A stretch of 64,000 nucleotides of DNA from Pseudomonadales bacterium (GCA_024234675.1 JACKNU010000001.1:434001-498000), one strand, 5' to 3'; shown: positions 52,722 to 61,557, counted from the first letter of the stretch. The notes: a model not told the origin generated them from the letters alone. Program-made: numbers and translations.

Positions 52722-53675
52722 TTAGTTACGTAATATATCTAATATATTTTCTAGATCCCTGTCCAGGGGGGCCTCGAGCTGCAATACCCCTTCCGGGAGC
52801 TCTATCCGCAGTGCCCTGGCGTGCAGGAACAGGCGCTGCAGGCCGAGGCTGCGACACAGGGCGGCGCTGGCCTCGTCGCTGTACTTGTCATCCCCCAGCA
52901 GGGGAAAGCCGGCATGCCGGGCGTGGACCCTGATCTGGTGGGTGCGGCCGGTAATCGGTTTCGCCTCCAGCAGCGTGGCGCCGCGCAGCCGCTCGACCAC
53001 GGTAAATTCAGTCACCGAGCGTTTGCCCTCGCGGGCTACCCGCACCATGCGCTCCCCGGACTGCAGCACGTTTTTTTCCAGGGGGGCCTCGACCACCCGC
53101 AGGCTCCACGGCCAACTGCCCGCCACCAGCGCCAGGTAGCGCTTGTCGATCTTGTCCTCGCGCAACTGGCGATGCAGCTCGCGCAGCATGGCCGGGCGCC
53201 GGGCGATGAGGATCAGGCCGGAGGTATCCCGATCCAGGCGGTGTACCAGCTCCAGGTAGCGATCCTCGGGACGCAACTGGCGCAGGGATTCGATCAGGCC
53301 AAAACTGAGACCACTGCCGCCGTGCACCGCCAGACCCGACGGCTTGTTGATGACCAGCAGGCTGTCGTCTTCATAGACAATGCGGTTGCCGATCTCCCGG
53401 GCCCAGTAACGGGGCACCGGCGCAACGGCAGTGGCCGCGGGGTGGTGCAGCGGCGGAATCCGCACCACGTCGCCGGCCGCCAGGCGATAATCGGCCTTCA
53501 CCCGCCCCTTGTTCACGCGCACCTCGCCCTTGCGCAGGGCCCGATAGAGGCGGGTTTTGGGCACGCCCCTGAGTTCCCGCACCAGGAAGTTATCCAGCCT
53601 CTGCCCCACCGAGTTCTCGTCCACGCTCAGGTGGCGCACAGCGGGCGCCGGCTGCTGCGCCTTATCGTCGGGCAT
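52722..53675 (-). CDS. rluC: 23S rRNA pseudouridine synthase RluC
   Basis: A 317-residue enzyme making pseudouridine at 23S positions 955/2504/2580 in E. coli. The N-terminal S4 domain (GQRLDNFLVRELRGVPKTRL, KGEVRVNKGRVKADYRL) is followed by the catalytic domain: INKPSGLAVHGGSGLSFG and LVHRLDRDTSGLILIARRP with the catalytic Asp. GRTHQIRVHARHAGFPLLGD is quoted as THQIRVHARHAGFPLLGD. It is divergent from rne, as in E. coli. Confidence 0.96.
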   Translation of the reverse strand: MPDDKAQQPAPAVRHLSVDENSVGQRLDNFLVRELRGVPKTRLYRALRKGEVRVNKGRVKADYRLAAGDVVRIPPLHHPAATAVAPVPRYWAREIGNRIVYEDDSLLVINKPSGLAVHGGSGLSFGLIESLRQLRPEDRYLELVHRLDRDTSGLILIARRPAMLRELHRQLREDKIDKRYLALVAGSWPWSLRVVEAPLEKNVLQSGERMVRVAREGKRSVTEFTVVERLRGATLLEAKPITGRTHQIRVHARHAGFPLLGDDKYSDEASAALCRSLGLQRLFLHARALRIELPEGVLQLEAPLDRDLENILDILRN

Positions 53676-53690
53676 AAGTTACCGAAATCA

Positions 53691-53719
53691 TTTAATTTTC
53701 TTCCATTTGCTGCTATAGT
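53691..53719 (+). promoter_or_regulatory. Candidate rne promoter
   Basis: A TATAGT -10 box (53714-53719) is preceded at 16-17 bp by TTTAATT, a weak -35. Transcription would start near 53726 and give an rne leader of about 545 nt. Confidence 0.5.
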
Positions 53720-53725
53720 CCGCCG

Positions 53726-54269
53726 GTGTGATTGCGCCAGCCCGTGAATGCAAACCGGTGCCGGTGTTTACGCTACCCCCTGGCGACAGCTTTGGGCCTG
53801 CCGAAGAGCAGCACGGTCCCGCCAGTCAGATCACACTCGACTATAGGATGTCGTCACCCCTGTTCAGGACGCGGGCAGCCACTGCCCGACTACCAGCAAC
53901 GACTGAACTGGACAGTGAAGGCGACAGTTTAATAAACCGCGCAGCAAGGTCTGCCGGGACAAAGAATCAGTTATCCAGATAACACGGCGTCGTCGCAGGT
54001 CTCAGGTGCTGCGACACTAGCAAAAAGGCGAAAGCAGTACCACTAAACTTTCCCCAATGACGCTGTAGCGATCACCGATATAAAGGTGGTTGGCGTTGAC
54101 TAGACACCTGAGCGCCAGGAGCGGCGCTACCGACTCAGGCCCTTGCCTTGTTTTGCAGGCTGCACGGGCCATTATCGTTACACCGACTCCTGTGATCCGG
54201 TCTTCGCGACCGGCCACATAGCTGATTCCTGCCCCGCCATGCCTGTTGCAACAAGGCTAATGGCTAATC
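53726..54269 (+). promoter_or_regulatory. Long structured rne 5' leader
   Basis: About 545 nt without a convincing ORF lie between the candidate promoter and the rne ATG. In E. coli the rne leader lets RNase E control its own mRNA. Here two strong hairpins are visible: GTCGCAG / CTGCGAC (53992-54015) and CCGGTC-TTCGC-GACCGG (54197-54213). The loop of the first (CTCAGGTG, 54001-54008) is fully complementary to CACCTGAG at 54105-54112, a possible pseudoknot. Homology to the E. coli leader is not claimed. Confidence 0.6.
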
Positions 54270-57017
54270 ATGAAGAAAATGTTAATCAATGCGACTCAAC
54301 CCGAAGAGTTGCGCGTAGCACTGGTCGACGGGCAGCGCCTGTACGACCTCGACATCGAAAACCGTACCCGTCTGCAGAAAAAATCCAACATCTACAAGGG
54401 CAAGATCACCCGGGTTGAACCCAGCCTGGAGGCGGCCTTCGTGGAGTTTGGCGCGGATCGCCACGGCTTCCTGCCCCTGAAGGAGATTGCCCGGGAGTAT
54501 TTCTATCGCAAGCCGCCCGGTGACAACGAGGGGCGGATGAAAATCAAGGACGTGGTCAAGGAAGGTACCGAGATCATCGTCCAGGTGGACAAGGAAGAAC
54601 GCGGCAACAAGGGCGCGGCCCTGACCACGTTTATCAGCCTCGCCGGCCGCTACATGGTGCTGATGCCCAACAACCCCCGCGCCGGGGGCATCTCACGCCG
54701 TATCGACGGCGATGACCGCACCGAGTTGCGCGAGGCGCTGAGCGCCCTGGAGATCCCCAACGGCATGGGCGTCATCATCCGCACGGCCGGTGTGGGACGT
54801 ACTGCGGAGGAACTGCAGTGGGACCTGAACTACCTCTTGCAGCTGTGGGAGGCCATCACCACGGCCAACGCTGAAGTCAAGACACCGGCCCTGCTGTTCC
54901 AGGAAAGCAATGTGATCATCCGGGCGGTGCGCGACTACCTGCGCGAGGATGTCGACCAGGTACTGATCGATTCCGAGGACGCCTACAAGCAGGCCACTGA
55001 CTTTGTCAGCCTGGTGATGCCGCAATACAAGAACCGCATCAAGATGTACCAGGACAGCATCCCCCTGTTCAACCGCTTCCAGATCGAGAGCCAGATCGAG
55101 ACCGCTTTCCAGCGCGAAGTCAGGCTGCCCTCCGGCGGCTCCATCGTGATCGACCCCACCGAAGCACTGGTATCAATCGACATCAACTCGGCGCGCGCGA
55201 CCCGCGGCAGTGACATCGAGGAAACCGCCCTGCAGACCAACCTGGAGGCGGCCGATGAGATCGCCCGCCAGTTGCGCCTGCGCGACATGGGCGGGCTGGT
55301 GGTGATCGACTTTATCGACATGCTGGCGCCGCGCAACCAGCGCGCGGTAGAGAACCGGGTGCGCGATGCCCTGGCGATAGACCGGGCCCGAGTCCAGGTC
55401 GGGCGGATTTCGCGCTTTGGGCTGCTGGAGATGTCACGCCAGCGCCTGCGTCCATCGCTGGGCGAAACCAGCGCCATCGTATGCCCGCGCTGTAACGGCC
55501 AGGGCACCATCCGCGACACCAAGTCACTGGCACTGTCCATTCTGCGCCTGCTGGAGGAAGAAGCGATCAAGGAGCGCAGCGTCGAGGTCAGGGCCATCGT
55601 ACCGGTGGACGTGGCCGCCTACCTGCTCAACGAGAAACGCGCCGCACTGAGCGAGATCGAACAGGTTACCAAGTCGAGGGTGCTGGTCATCCCCAACCCC
55701 AACTTCGAGACGCCGCATTTCGAGGTGCAGCGCCTGCGCGACGACGAGATCGAGGGCGACCACGAGGTCAGCTACACCATCGATATCGCGGTGCCGGATA
55801 CCGAGGCAATCAGCGATACTCACAGTGCCGATATCCCCGTACAGCGCGCCGCCGTACAGCGCATTGCACCCACCGCAGCGCCCGCGCCTGCTCCCGCGCC
55901 CGCCGCAACCCCGGCGACGGCACCCGCGCCCGCCCGCCAGGCGGCGCCCGCGGGCAAAGCCCAGCGCGGCTTCCTGGCGCGCCTCCTGCCGGCCCTGTTT
56001 GGCGAGCCAGAGCCCGAGCCGAAGGTGGTCGAGGAAAAGACAGAAAAGCAGCCCGAGCCCAGTGACAAGCCCGCCGCCCGAGGGGAACAGAAACCCCAGG
56101 GTGGCCGCAATCGCCGCCGCGGCGGCAAAGGCAACAACCAGGGCGAGCGGCCGACGCGCAACCGCGATGCAGAGGACCGGGAAACACGTTCCCAGGACGG
56201 CGCGGGCCAGCCCAGGCAGCGTCAACGCAGCGCCGATGGCGAGCGCAGCAACGGCGGCGGCCAGGGCCGGCGCCGGGGCGGCCAACGCAGGCGCCCCGAG
56301 GAGGCCCTGGACGAAGCGGCCAATGAAAATCTCGATGCCGCCGCGGAGCGCGATGACGAGACCACAGGCCAGGACAAGCCGCGCAAGCGTCCCAGTGACA
56401 TGAAGCGCGGTGAACCCCGGCGCCGCAATCGCAACCGCAAACCCAGGACCGAGAACGCAGATACCGCTGGGGACGAGGCCACAGCTGTCAGTGCCGCACA
56501 GCCGGCGGCGGACAGCAGCGAAGCGCAGCCTGCAGAACCGGTAGCGGCACCCGCGCCAGATGCCGCAGCGGAACTGCGCGGTGACCAGCCCGAGGCTGAC
56601 AAGGCATCCGCAGTCGAGCCGACCCCCACCGCAGCGGTGGCCGCCGAGACAGAAACGGCCGCCATGGTCGATGCGCCACAGGCGCCGGTAGCTGCCGTGG
56701 CTGAGCAGCCGGAGCCCGAAGCCGGGGCGACTGCAGCGCAGCCCGCACCTGAGCCGGCACCCAGGGCAGCGCCTGCAAGCGAACAGCCCGCCAGCACCGC
56801 CGGCATCGATGCCATGGGACGGGCCTACAACGACCCCCGGGTCGAGCCCAGGCCGGTGGGCGTGGTGGAGATCGTTACCTCCCACCCGGTGCTGTTCAGC
56901 GACCAGGTGGCGCCGCCGGTGACACCCAGTGGCAGGGCCAGTACCCGGGCGGTCAACGACCCGCGCGGGCCCCTGCAGCAGGACGAGCCCCTGGCGGAAG
57001 CCTCAGGGCAGTCCTGA
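54270..57017 (+). CDS. rne: Ribonuclease E
   Basis: A 915-residue endoribonuclease and degradosome scaffold. The N-terminal half is catalytic: S1 domain (about residues 36-120, IYKGKITRVEPSLEAAFVEF), 5'-sensor region, DNase-I-like site with SIDINSARAT and VVIDFIDML (metal Asp residues), and the zinc-link CPRCNGQG. From about residue 520 the protein is low-complexity: an Arg-rich RNA-binding block (GRNRRRGGKG; RRRGGQRRR) and long Ala/Pro/Glu stretches. The tail HPVLFSDQVAPPVTPSGRAS is conserved in pseudomonad-type RNase E. MKKMLINATQPEELRVALVD supports the ATG at 54270, shown here as MLINATQPEELRVALVD. Confidence 0.97.
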   Translation: MKKMLINATQPEELRVALVDGQRLYDLDIENRTRLQKKSNIYKGKITRVEPSLEAAFVEFGADRHGFLPLKEIAREYFYRKPPGDNEGRMKIKDVVKEGTEIIVQVDKEERGNKGAALTTFISLAGRYMVLMPNNPRAGGISRRIDGDDRTELREALSALEIPNGMGVIIRTAGVGRTAEELQWDLNYLLQLWEAITTANAEVKTPALLFQESNVIIRAVRDYLREDVDQVLIDSEDAYKQATDFVSLVMPQYKNRIKMYQDSIPLFNRFQIESQIETAFQREVRLPSGGSIVIDPTEALVSIDINSARATRGSDIEETALQTNLEAADEIARQLRLRDMGGLVVIDFIDMLAPRNQRAVENRVRDALAIDRARVQVGRISRFGLLEMSRQRLRPSLGETSAIVCPRCNGQGTIRDTKSLALSILRLLEEEAIKERSVEVRAIVPVDVAAYLLNEKRAALSEIEQVTKSRVLVIPNPNFETPHFEVQRLRDDEIEGDHEVSYTIDIAVPDTEAISDTHSADIPVQRAAVQRIAPTAAPAPAPAPAATPATAPAPARQAAPAGKAQRGFLARLLPALFGEPEPEPKVVEEKTEKQPEPSDKPAARGEQKPQGGRNRRRGGKGNNQGERPTRNRDAEDRETRSQDGAGQPRQRQRSADGERSNGGGQGRRRGGQRRRPEEALDEAANENLDAAAERDDETTGQDKPRKRPSDMKRGEPRRRNRNRKPRTENADTAGDEATAVSAAQPAADSSEAQPAEPVAAPAPDAAAELRGDQPEADKASAVEPTPTAAVAAETETAAMVDAPQAPVAAVAEQPEPEAGATAAQPAPEPAPRAAPASEQPASTAGIDAMGRAYNDPRVEPRPVGVVEIVTSHPVLFSDQVAPPVTPSGRASTRAVNDPRGPLQQDEPLAEASGQS

Positions 57018-57049
57018 GGCCGCTCTGGCACAGGGTCCGCCAATGGGCC

Positions 57050-57077
57050 TTGTGTCACCTTTGCATAACTGTATAAT
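57050..57077 (+). promoter_or_regulatory. Promoter of tRNA-Ser
   Basis: TTGTGT (57050-57055) and a perfect TATAAT (57072-57077) are 16 bp apart, about 42 bp before the mature tRNA 5' end. Confidence 0.75.
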
Positions 57078-57118
57078 CTCGCCTGCCTCGCGCAACGGGG
57101 TTTACAACAAGGTTTTTC

Positions 57119-57208
57119 GGTGGGCTGGCTGAGTGGTCGAAAGCGGCGGTCTTGAAAACCGTTGAGGGTTTATCCCCTCCCGGGGTTCGAATCCCTGGCC
57201 CACCGCCA
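57119..57208 (+). tRNA. tRNA-Ser (anticodon UGA); probable integration site
   Basis: A complete 90-nt class II tRNA: acceptor GGTGGGC / GCCCACC, discriminator G, encoded CCA. The anticodon stem-loop GCGGT-CTTGAAA-ACCGT gives TGA. A long variable arm and T-loop GTTCGAATC are present. The sequence changes from housekeeping, GC-rich genes to AT-richer accessory genes right after its 3' end, the usual picture of a tRNA attachment site. Confidence 0.96.
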
Positions 57209-57551
57209 TATAACCTTTAAAATCAAGGAGTTATATCGTTTTTGATTTTATACCCACGAATATGCCCATTAATAGAATTTGATGGGCTTTCGTCCCCCTC
57301 CTCCACTGATCTTTCTACACTTTATCCACCGAAGGGACTCCTCCCCGTATCAAACAGAACCGACCCCCACCCCTGGGGTGCCCCCCACTTTACGTTTGGG
57401 ACTCCTAAGCTACCCTCTACTTATTAATCTTGACGAACGATTTTGCGCAACGCTTCATTCGAAACTGGCATCGGTAGATGTATTGCACTGGATCAAGATA
57501 CCTGTGTGGATAATAAATGTAGAATAACAACATAATTATCAGGGGTATAAA
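57209..57551. other. AT-rich junction without a convincing gene
   Basis: These 343 bp hold a stem TAAAATCAA / TTGATTTTA (about 57215-57250) and a hairpin GCCCAT / ATGGGC near 57264-57286 followed by TTTCG; either could end the tRNA transcript. Short open frames here lack ribosome binding sites and sensible composition. No integrase is present on this side. Confidence 0.6.
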
Positions 57552-57890
57552 GTGAGGAAATTGCTTTTATTTTTTGTACTTTATTACAGCGCCTCTGTAT
57601 GGGCCTGGAACCCTTTTAAAGCAGATGAACCTGTTGGTTTAAAGAGTTGTGCGGTTTACTGGGATGGCTGGTCGTTTCACCCCATGTCTGACGAGGATAA
57701 AGAAGCACTCAGGGGGAAGGGGTTCGCATTTTATGAAGTAAGGTACGAGGCTACGGGGGCAACTTACAACATCGGCGTGCATTCCAGCGTCACAAAGAGT
57801 ACATCCGAGGAAGAGGCAAAGGTACGAGTCTACGAACTTTTAAACAGCCACAAATATCTCGTAGAAAGCATGTGCGGAATATACAAGTGA
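57552..57890 (+). CDS. Small exported protein, unknown (first of three)
   Basis: A 112-residue protein starting with GTG. The N-terminal signal peptide RKLLLFFVLYYSASVWA is probably cleaved before WNPFKADEP. The mature part (about 93 residues) has two cysteines (LKSCAVYWDGW and ESMCGIYK) that could form a disulfide, and mixed beta-type sequence. I recognise no family. Its stop overlaps the next start (GTGA), so the two are coupled. Codon use is AT-richer than in the chromosome to the left. Confidence 0.65.
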   Translation: MRKLLLFFVLYYSASVWAWNPFKADEPVGLKSCAVYWDGWSFHPMSDEDKEALRGKGFAFYEVRYEATGATYNIGVHSSVTKSTSEEEAKVRVYELLNSHKYLVESMCGIYK

Positions 57891-58441
57891 CGTATTACGA
57901 TCTAGCGCATGCCAATGCCAAGGCTGGATTTAAGTTTTTTCTGTATTTTCTATTGGGTGCATGTTTCTACGTAACTACTTCTGCCTATGCGGCTGATAAT
58001 ACCTTCTCCCCAAAAAGCTGCGAATACACTTTTGAATTCCCTGGCCAGCCTACGTATCGAAACATTTATGACCCTCAAGTCGGTGAACGGGTTGAAGCTT
58101 CTTACAATTTTGGCAGTGTTGATGATAGCTACTTTCTCCGCGCAGAATGTGTCGCGTATAGGGATGCAACCGCAATAAACAGAGATGGCATCTACAAATT
58201 ACTGATCTGGTTCGCTGAAACGAATGGCTTACAATACCCGGAATACAGCTACGCTGAAACTTCTAAAGGGATGTTTGGAACTATCCGTGGTTACAAGCGA
58301 GTTGGTGAAACACAAGCCACCTATATTATCCACGTATATGTAGGTAGAAATTCAGTCGCATCAATGTATGTTGGCGGGCCTTCCAAAACTTTTCCACAGC
58401 CAGGAATTACTGCCTTCCTGAACTCGATCAAACTAAAATAA
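57887..58441 (+). CDS. Small exported protein, unknown (second of three)
   Basis: A 184-residue protein. I start at GTG 57887, overlapping the previous stop by four bases; a GTG five codons upstream is possible. The long signal segment FKFFLYFLLGACFYVTTSAYA has a likely cleavage before ADNTFSPKSCEY. The mature part is rich in aromatic residues, with cysteines in KSCEYTFEFPG and RAECVAYRDA, and ends in a hydrophobic GITAFLNSIKLK. No family is recognised. It is part of a tight three-gene group. Confidence 0.65.
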   Translation: MTYYDLAHANAKAGFKFFLYFLLGACFYVTTSAYAADNTFSPKSCEYTFEFPGQPTYRNIYDPQVGERVEASYNFGSVDDSYFLRAECVAYRDATAINRDGIYKLLIWFAETNGLQYPEYSYAETSKGMFGTIRGYKRVGETQATYIIHVYVGRNSVASMYVGGPSKTFPQPGITAFLNSIKLK

Positions 58442-58454
58442 CACTCCTTATAAA

Positions 58455-59003
58455 ATGGTCCGAAGTATGTTTACAAGACTCACCGCAATATATTGGCTTT
58501 TCGTTTCTTTGTTATTGGTATGTTCGCCGGGATTTGCTGGCAGCATGGAAGACTTATGGGACAGTATGACTGTGGATAGGACGCTGAAAAAATGCGGTAT
58601 CAATCCAGATGATGTTGGTAGACATGGGAACTGGTTCCTGCCTGAAAATCATCCTTCAACTTCAAACCTTATTAGAAATATTCGTCACATAAATCCATCG
58701 TCACGTGCATTGCGGGGAGGCCTGTATATCGATTTCCAAAACGAATCACAATTGTTTATATCAGGTTTAAGGTTTGCGGCACATACAAATAATAATAGTT
58801 GCGCGGCGACGCCCTACACCAAGTTCAACTGCTATGGCTCAAGTGTTCCAGGAAAGTATGCAACAAATTTCATCTGCGATCCTTTCCCTCCCACTAACAA
58901 TGGTCACCCACCCAATTTATGCCTGATTTCTATTAAACCTTTTTTCAATGATAAGAGTGAACTTTTGAAATTCCTTGAAGACCAGGGGGTTTGCGAAAAA
59001 TAA
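58455..59003 (+). CDS. Small exported protein, unknown (third of three)
   Basis: A 182-residue protein with an N-terminal signal peptide (RLTAIYWLFVSLLLVCSPGFAG is quoted as LTAIYWLFVSLLLVCSPGFA). The mature domain has six cysteines, including LKKCGIN, NNNSCAATPY, KFNCYG, NFICDPF and NLCLIS, suggesting periplasmic or secreted disulfide bonding. It follows the second gene by 13 bp. No family is recognised. As the group lies at the edge of an integrated element, it is probably cargo. Confidence 0.65.
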   Translation: MVRSMFTRLTAIYWLFVSLLLVCSPGFAGSMEDLWDSMTVDRTLKKCGINPDDVGRHGNWFLPENHPSTSNLIRNIRHINPSSRALRGGLYIDFQNESQLFISGLRFAAHTNNNSCAATPYTKFNCYGSSVPGKYATNFICDPFPPTNNGHPPNLCLISIKPFFNDKSELLKFLEDQGVCEK

Positions 59004-59043
59004 CCAATGGTTATGAAATAAAAACCTCCCTAACTGGTCAGCT

Positions 59044-60366
59044 TTATCGTGGCTGATCTTGCTTCAAGGCCTCAAACTCTGCCAGTAAGGTTTCCAGCAT
59101 GGTGATGGGGTAGCACTCGTCGAAACCGCCTCTTGTATGAAAAAATTCAACCTGCTCCCTTGGCAGACGCTTACGTCTGTAACGCTTATGGATATCAGCT
59201 TCTATCGCATGAGCCTCATTCCCAGTTTCAAATGGCACCGATTTGACCACTTTAACTAAGGCAGCCTCCGGTAGCCCATATCTTGTAACACGATTGTCTA
59301 CTGATTTCGCATATCCGAGTTTCAGCCATTCGTCAGAGTCAACTTTGATGTGTAGCAGATATAGATTGCTGGGCAGTGAACGGCTGGTTTCTTCGCAGAT
59401 TTGGCAAAGGAAGTTCCCTCTACGCATATCGCCGGTTTGAACCTCCTGGTCATGACCACAGGGTAGTCTGTACAAGCGATAGTTATTCTTCTTCCCAGAC
59501 CCTAACAGCTTACATCCCTGCTCTTCGGCCTCCTGTTTTAACTTTTCCGATCTGCAAACTTTGCAGTCAAAATCACCTCTACGCACATCGCCAGTCTGAA
59601 CCTCTTGTTCGTGACCACACGGCAGTCTGTAATACCGATAGGCTTTACTTCTTCCCCTGCCCAGTAACTCGCAGCCTTTTTCTTTTGCTTCCTGATTTAA
59701 CTTATTATCGAGACAGGTATGACAACGGAAAGAGCCTTTGCGAACACTAGTCGGCGCTAACTCCTGCTCGTGGCCACAGCGTAGACGGTAAACACGGTAA
59801 TTGGTGTCCTTGCCCGGACCTAATAGCACACAGCCGTTCTCCGCAGCCTCCTGCTCCAGCTTGTCGTAAAGGCAAATTTTGCATTGTACTGCTCCTTCAC
59901 GCATAGCGTATGTGTGTACTTCTTGCTCATGACCACATGGCAATTGGTATTTGCGATATCTTGGGTTATCCGCTGAACCTAACAGTTTGCAACCCTGTAC
60001 CTGGGCTTCCCGCCGAAGTCGATCTTCAAGGCAGGAACTACATCGGATGCCCCCCTTGCGCATGCCAGCGGTGTGAATCTCTTGTTCATGACCACACGGC
60101 AACAAGTAGAGCCGATAATTTGCGTCGCGTCCTGGCCCCAGCAACTTACAGCCCTGTGCTTCGGCCTCCTGATTCAACTTTTCGGCCATGCAGGTTTGGC
60201 AGCGGAAGCCGCCCTGGCGCATTTTGGCAGTTGCTACAAGTTGCTCATGTCCACAGGTGAGCCTGTAAAGGCGAGTGGCTCTATTCTGGCCTGCACCCAG
60301 CAACTTACACCCTCGCGCCTCCGCTTCCTTTATGTGCTTTCGAGTTGTCGGGCTATTCCAGTCCAT
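59044..60366 (-). CDS. Six-repeat zinc-finger-like protein with C-terminal GIY-YIG/T5orf172-type nuclease domain
   Basis: A 440-residue two-part protein. Residues 13-330 are six tandem repeats of exactly 53 residues with no indels. Each contains GCxLLG (Cys at repeat position 8), a CGH pair (26, 28) and a CxxC pair (44, 47), giving one probable Zn site (C-H-C-C) per repeat; the linker ends in KLxQEA. Residues about 331-420 look like a GIY-YIG domain of the T5orf172/MUG113 type: NLYLLHIKV for GIY, WLKLGYAKS for YIG, VTRYGLPEA with the Arg, and NEAHAIEADIHKRY with the catalytic Glu. A DNA-binding finger array fused to a nuclease is the simplest reading. Its biological role, such as defence, homing or element maintenance, is unknown. 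Confidence 0.82.
   Translation of the reverse strand: MDWNSPTTRKHIKEAEARGCKLLGAGQNRATRLYRLTCGHEQLVATAKMRQGGFRCQTCMAEKLNQEAEAQGCKLLGPGRDANYRLYLLPCGHEQEIHTAGMRKGGIRCSSCLEDRLRREAQVQGCKLLGSADNPRYRKYQLPCGHEQEVHTYAMREGAVQCKICLYDKLEQEAAENGCVLLGPGKDTNYRVYRLRCGHEQELAPTSVRKGSFRCHTCLDNKLNQEAKEKGCELLGRGRSKAYRYYRLPCGHEQEVQTGDVRRGDFDCKVCRSEKLKQEAEEQGCKLLGSGKKNNYRLYRLPCGHDQEVQTGDMRRGNFLCQICEETSRSLPSNLYLLHIKVDSDEWLKLGYAKSVDNRVTRYGLPEAALVKVVKSVPFETGNEAHAIEADIHKRYRRKRLPREQVEFFHTRGGFDECYPITMLETLLAEFEALKQDQPR
59377..60330 (-). repeat. Six in-frame 159-bp coding repeats
   Basis: The finger array of the nuclease gene as a DNA feature: six units of 159 bp each, on the minus strand. Protein-level framework positions are conserved, while the stretch after LLG (positions 13-19, for example GPGRDANY, GSADNPRY, GRGRSKAY) and positions 31-38 vary between units. 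Confidence 0.85.
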
Positions 60367-60487
60367 GCAGCAAGATTACCAGATCGATAGAAATGAGTTA
60401 TAAGCAGGTTTCTTCATACTAGTTACCCATAAAACCCTATATCAATCCCGTCGCATTAAGCTCGCGCTCCGCGCAACTCTGCCAGTT

Positions 60488-60811
60488 TCAGACTCCTTCG
60501 GCACGAACTGGTCTGGCTTCATAGCCATTGATAGTCTTTCCCTCAGCACAGCGTTGCCTCCAGGCGTCTGTCTTCGGCCCTGTGGATTTGCCACCGCAGA
60601 TTCGGCACACACGCTTGCCGCTCAGTGCGGGTGATCTGCAATGCTGTGTGGTGTGTTTTGAGGTGGCCTGACACCTGGGACATCGAATCTTATCGCCTGC
60701 TAGTGTTAAGCATTTTTCTATCGTCATCTTTGTAGGGGTAGCACCTCGATGCACAGGACCCCATGATCTACTCGATTCACGCTTCAACCTGACCAATATA
60801 TTCTGCTTCAT
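60488..60811 (-). CDS. HGGxSTG-type small zinc protein (mobile-element associated)
   Basis: About 107 residues. The core RCPRCQATSKHTTQHCRSPA followed by KRVCRICGGKSTGPKTDAWR and CAEGKTINGYEAR matches the small HGGxSTG family common in phages and genomic islands. The first motif residue here is Cys (CGGKSTG) instead of the usual His. The cysteines suggest a zinc fold. The function is unknown. ATG 60811 is chosen; a GTG nine codons upstream (60838) is possible and neither has a good ribosome binding site. Confidence 0.65.
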   Translation of the reverse strand: MKQNILVRLKRESSRSWGPVHRGATPTKMTIEKCLTLAGDKIRCPRCQATSKHTTQHCRSPALSGKRVCRICGGKSTGPKTDAWRQRCAEGKTINGYEARPVRAEGV

Positions 60812-60876
60812 CGTTAAAGCGTGATGGGTTAACCTCACTGGTAAAAGATAGCTGAATCGTGATTGGGGTGGCTACC

Positions 60877-61491
60877 ATGAAGCCGTTCTTCTTGATAATC
60901 GTGGTCTGTATGATCCTCGCCGGTTGTGCAGCTTCTAAAATACAAAACAGCGCAGACCAAGTTGACGCATGTCTCAAGCAAGTCGATCTTCGACCTGAAA
61001 ATGCTGTGGCGAAAACTTTGGTCGGGTATGACGTGAGACCAAGCCCTTCTCAGTTAGCAAACCACAAATATCCGACACGCAGACATGTAGATTTAATCGG
61101 AAATTATTGGGATCAGCAATTTCAATGCCGATCAAACTTTGAACGAGACTTGAACGCAGTAGGAGTTGATGCAACGTCGCCTGAAATGATCGTGTTTAAT
61201 GCAGGATTAAACCAACTATATAGGGTCCAGGGCGAATTCCTATCAGGCGGCTTAACGTACACCGAATATTTTCACGAGAAAATGAAGTTACGAGAGACGG
61301 TACAGACCAAGCTGGCGCAGATAAAGGAGCAGAACCGGCAGCAGGCTGCCGCGTCCGCTAAGGCATTTGCGGATGGATTTAATCGAGGTATGGAAAGTTA
61401 TAAGCCCATAACGATGCCGAGTATCAGAGGAAACCAGACCAACTGCACCTCTACTAACTATGGCGGAATAGTAAAAACAACCTGTGACTAG
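60877..61491 (+). CDS. Putative lipoprotein, unknown function
   Basis: A 204-residue protein with a lipoprotein signal peptide: MKPFFLIIVVCMILAGCAAS, lipobox LAGC, lipidated Cys at about 17. The mature part is helical and charged (VQTKLAQIKEQNRQQAAASA) and ends in a Cys-containing, Asn/Thr-rich tail (NQTNCTSTNYGGIVKTTCD). It could be a cell-envelope or entry-blocking protein of the element. That is speculation. ATG 60877 gives the best signal peptide. No family is recognised. Confidence 0.7.
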   Translation: MKPFFLIIVVCMILAGCAASKIQNSADQVDACLKQVDLRPENAVAKTLVGYDVRPSPSQLANHKYPTRRHVDLIGNYWDQQFQCRSNFERDLNAVGVDATSPEMIVFNAGLNQLYRVQGEFLSGGLTYTEYFHEKMKLRETVQTKLAQIKEQNRQQAAASAKAFADGFNRGMESYKPITMPSIRGNQTNCTSTNYGGIVKTTCD

Positions 61492-61557
61492 CCAGTTTAT
61501 TTGATTGCCGCCTCTTCTTGGTTATTTCCTGAGCTGTAAGCAATGCTGCGGATATGT

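Noticed and set aside
57242..57527. Two overlapping plus-strand frames just after tRNA-Ser as small genes
   Set aside because: They are Pro/Ser-rich with no ribosome binding site, overlap likely terminator hairpins, and have no domain-like pattern.
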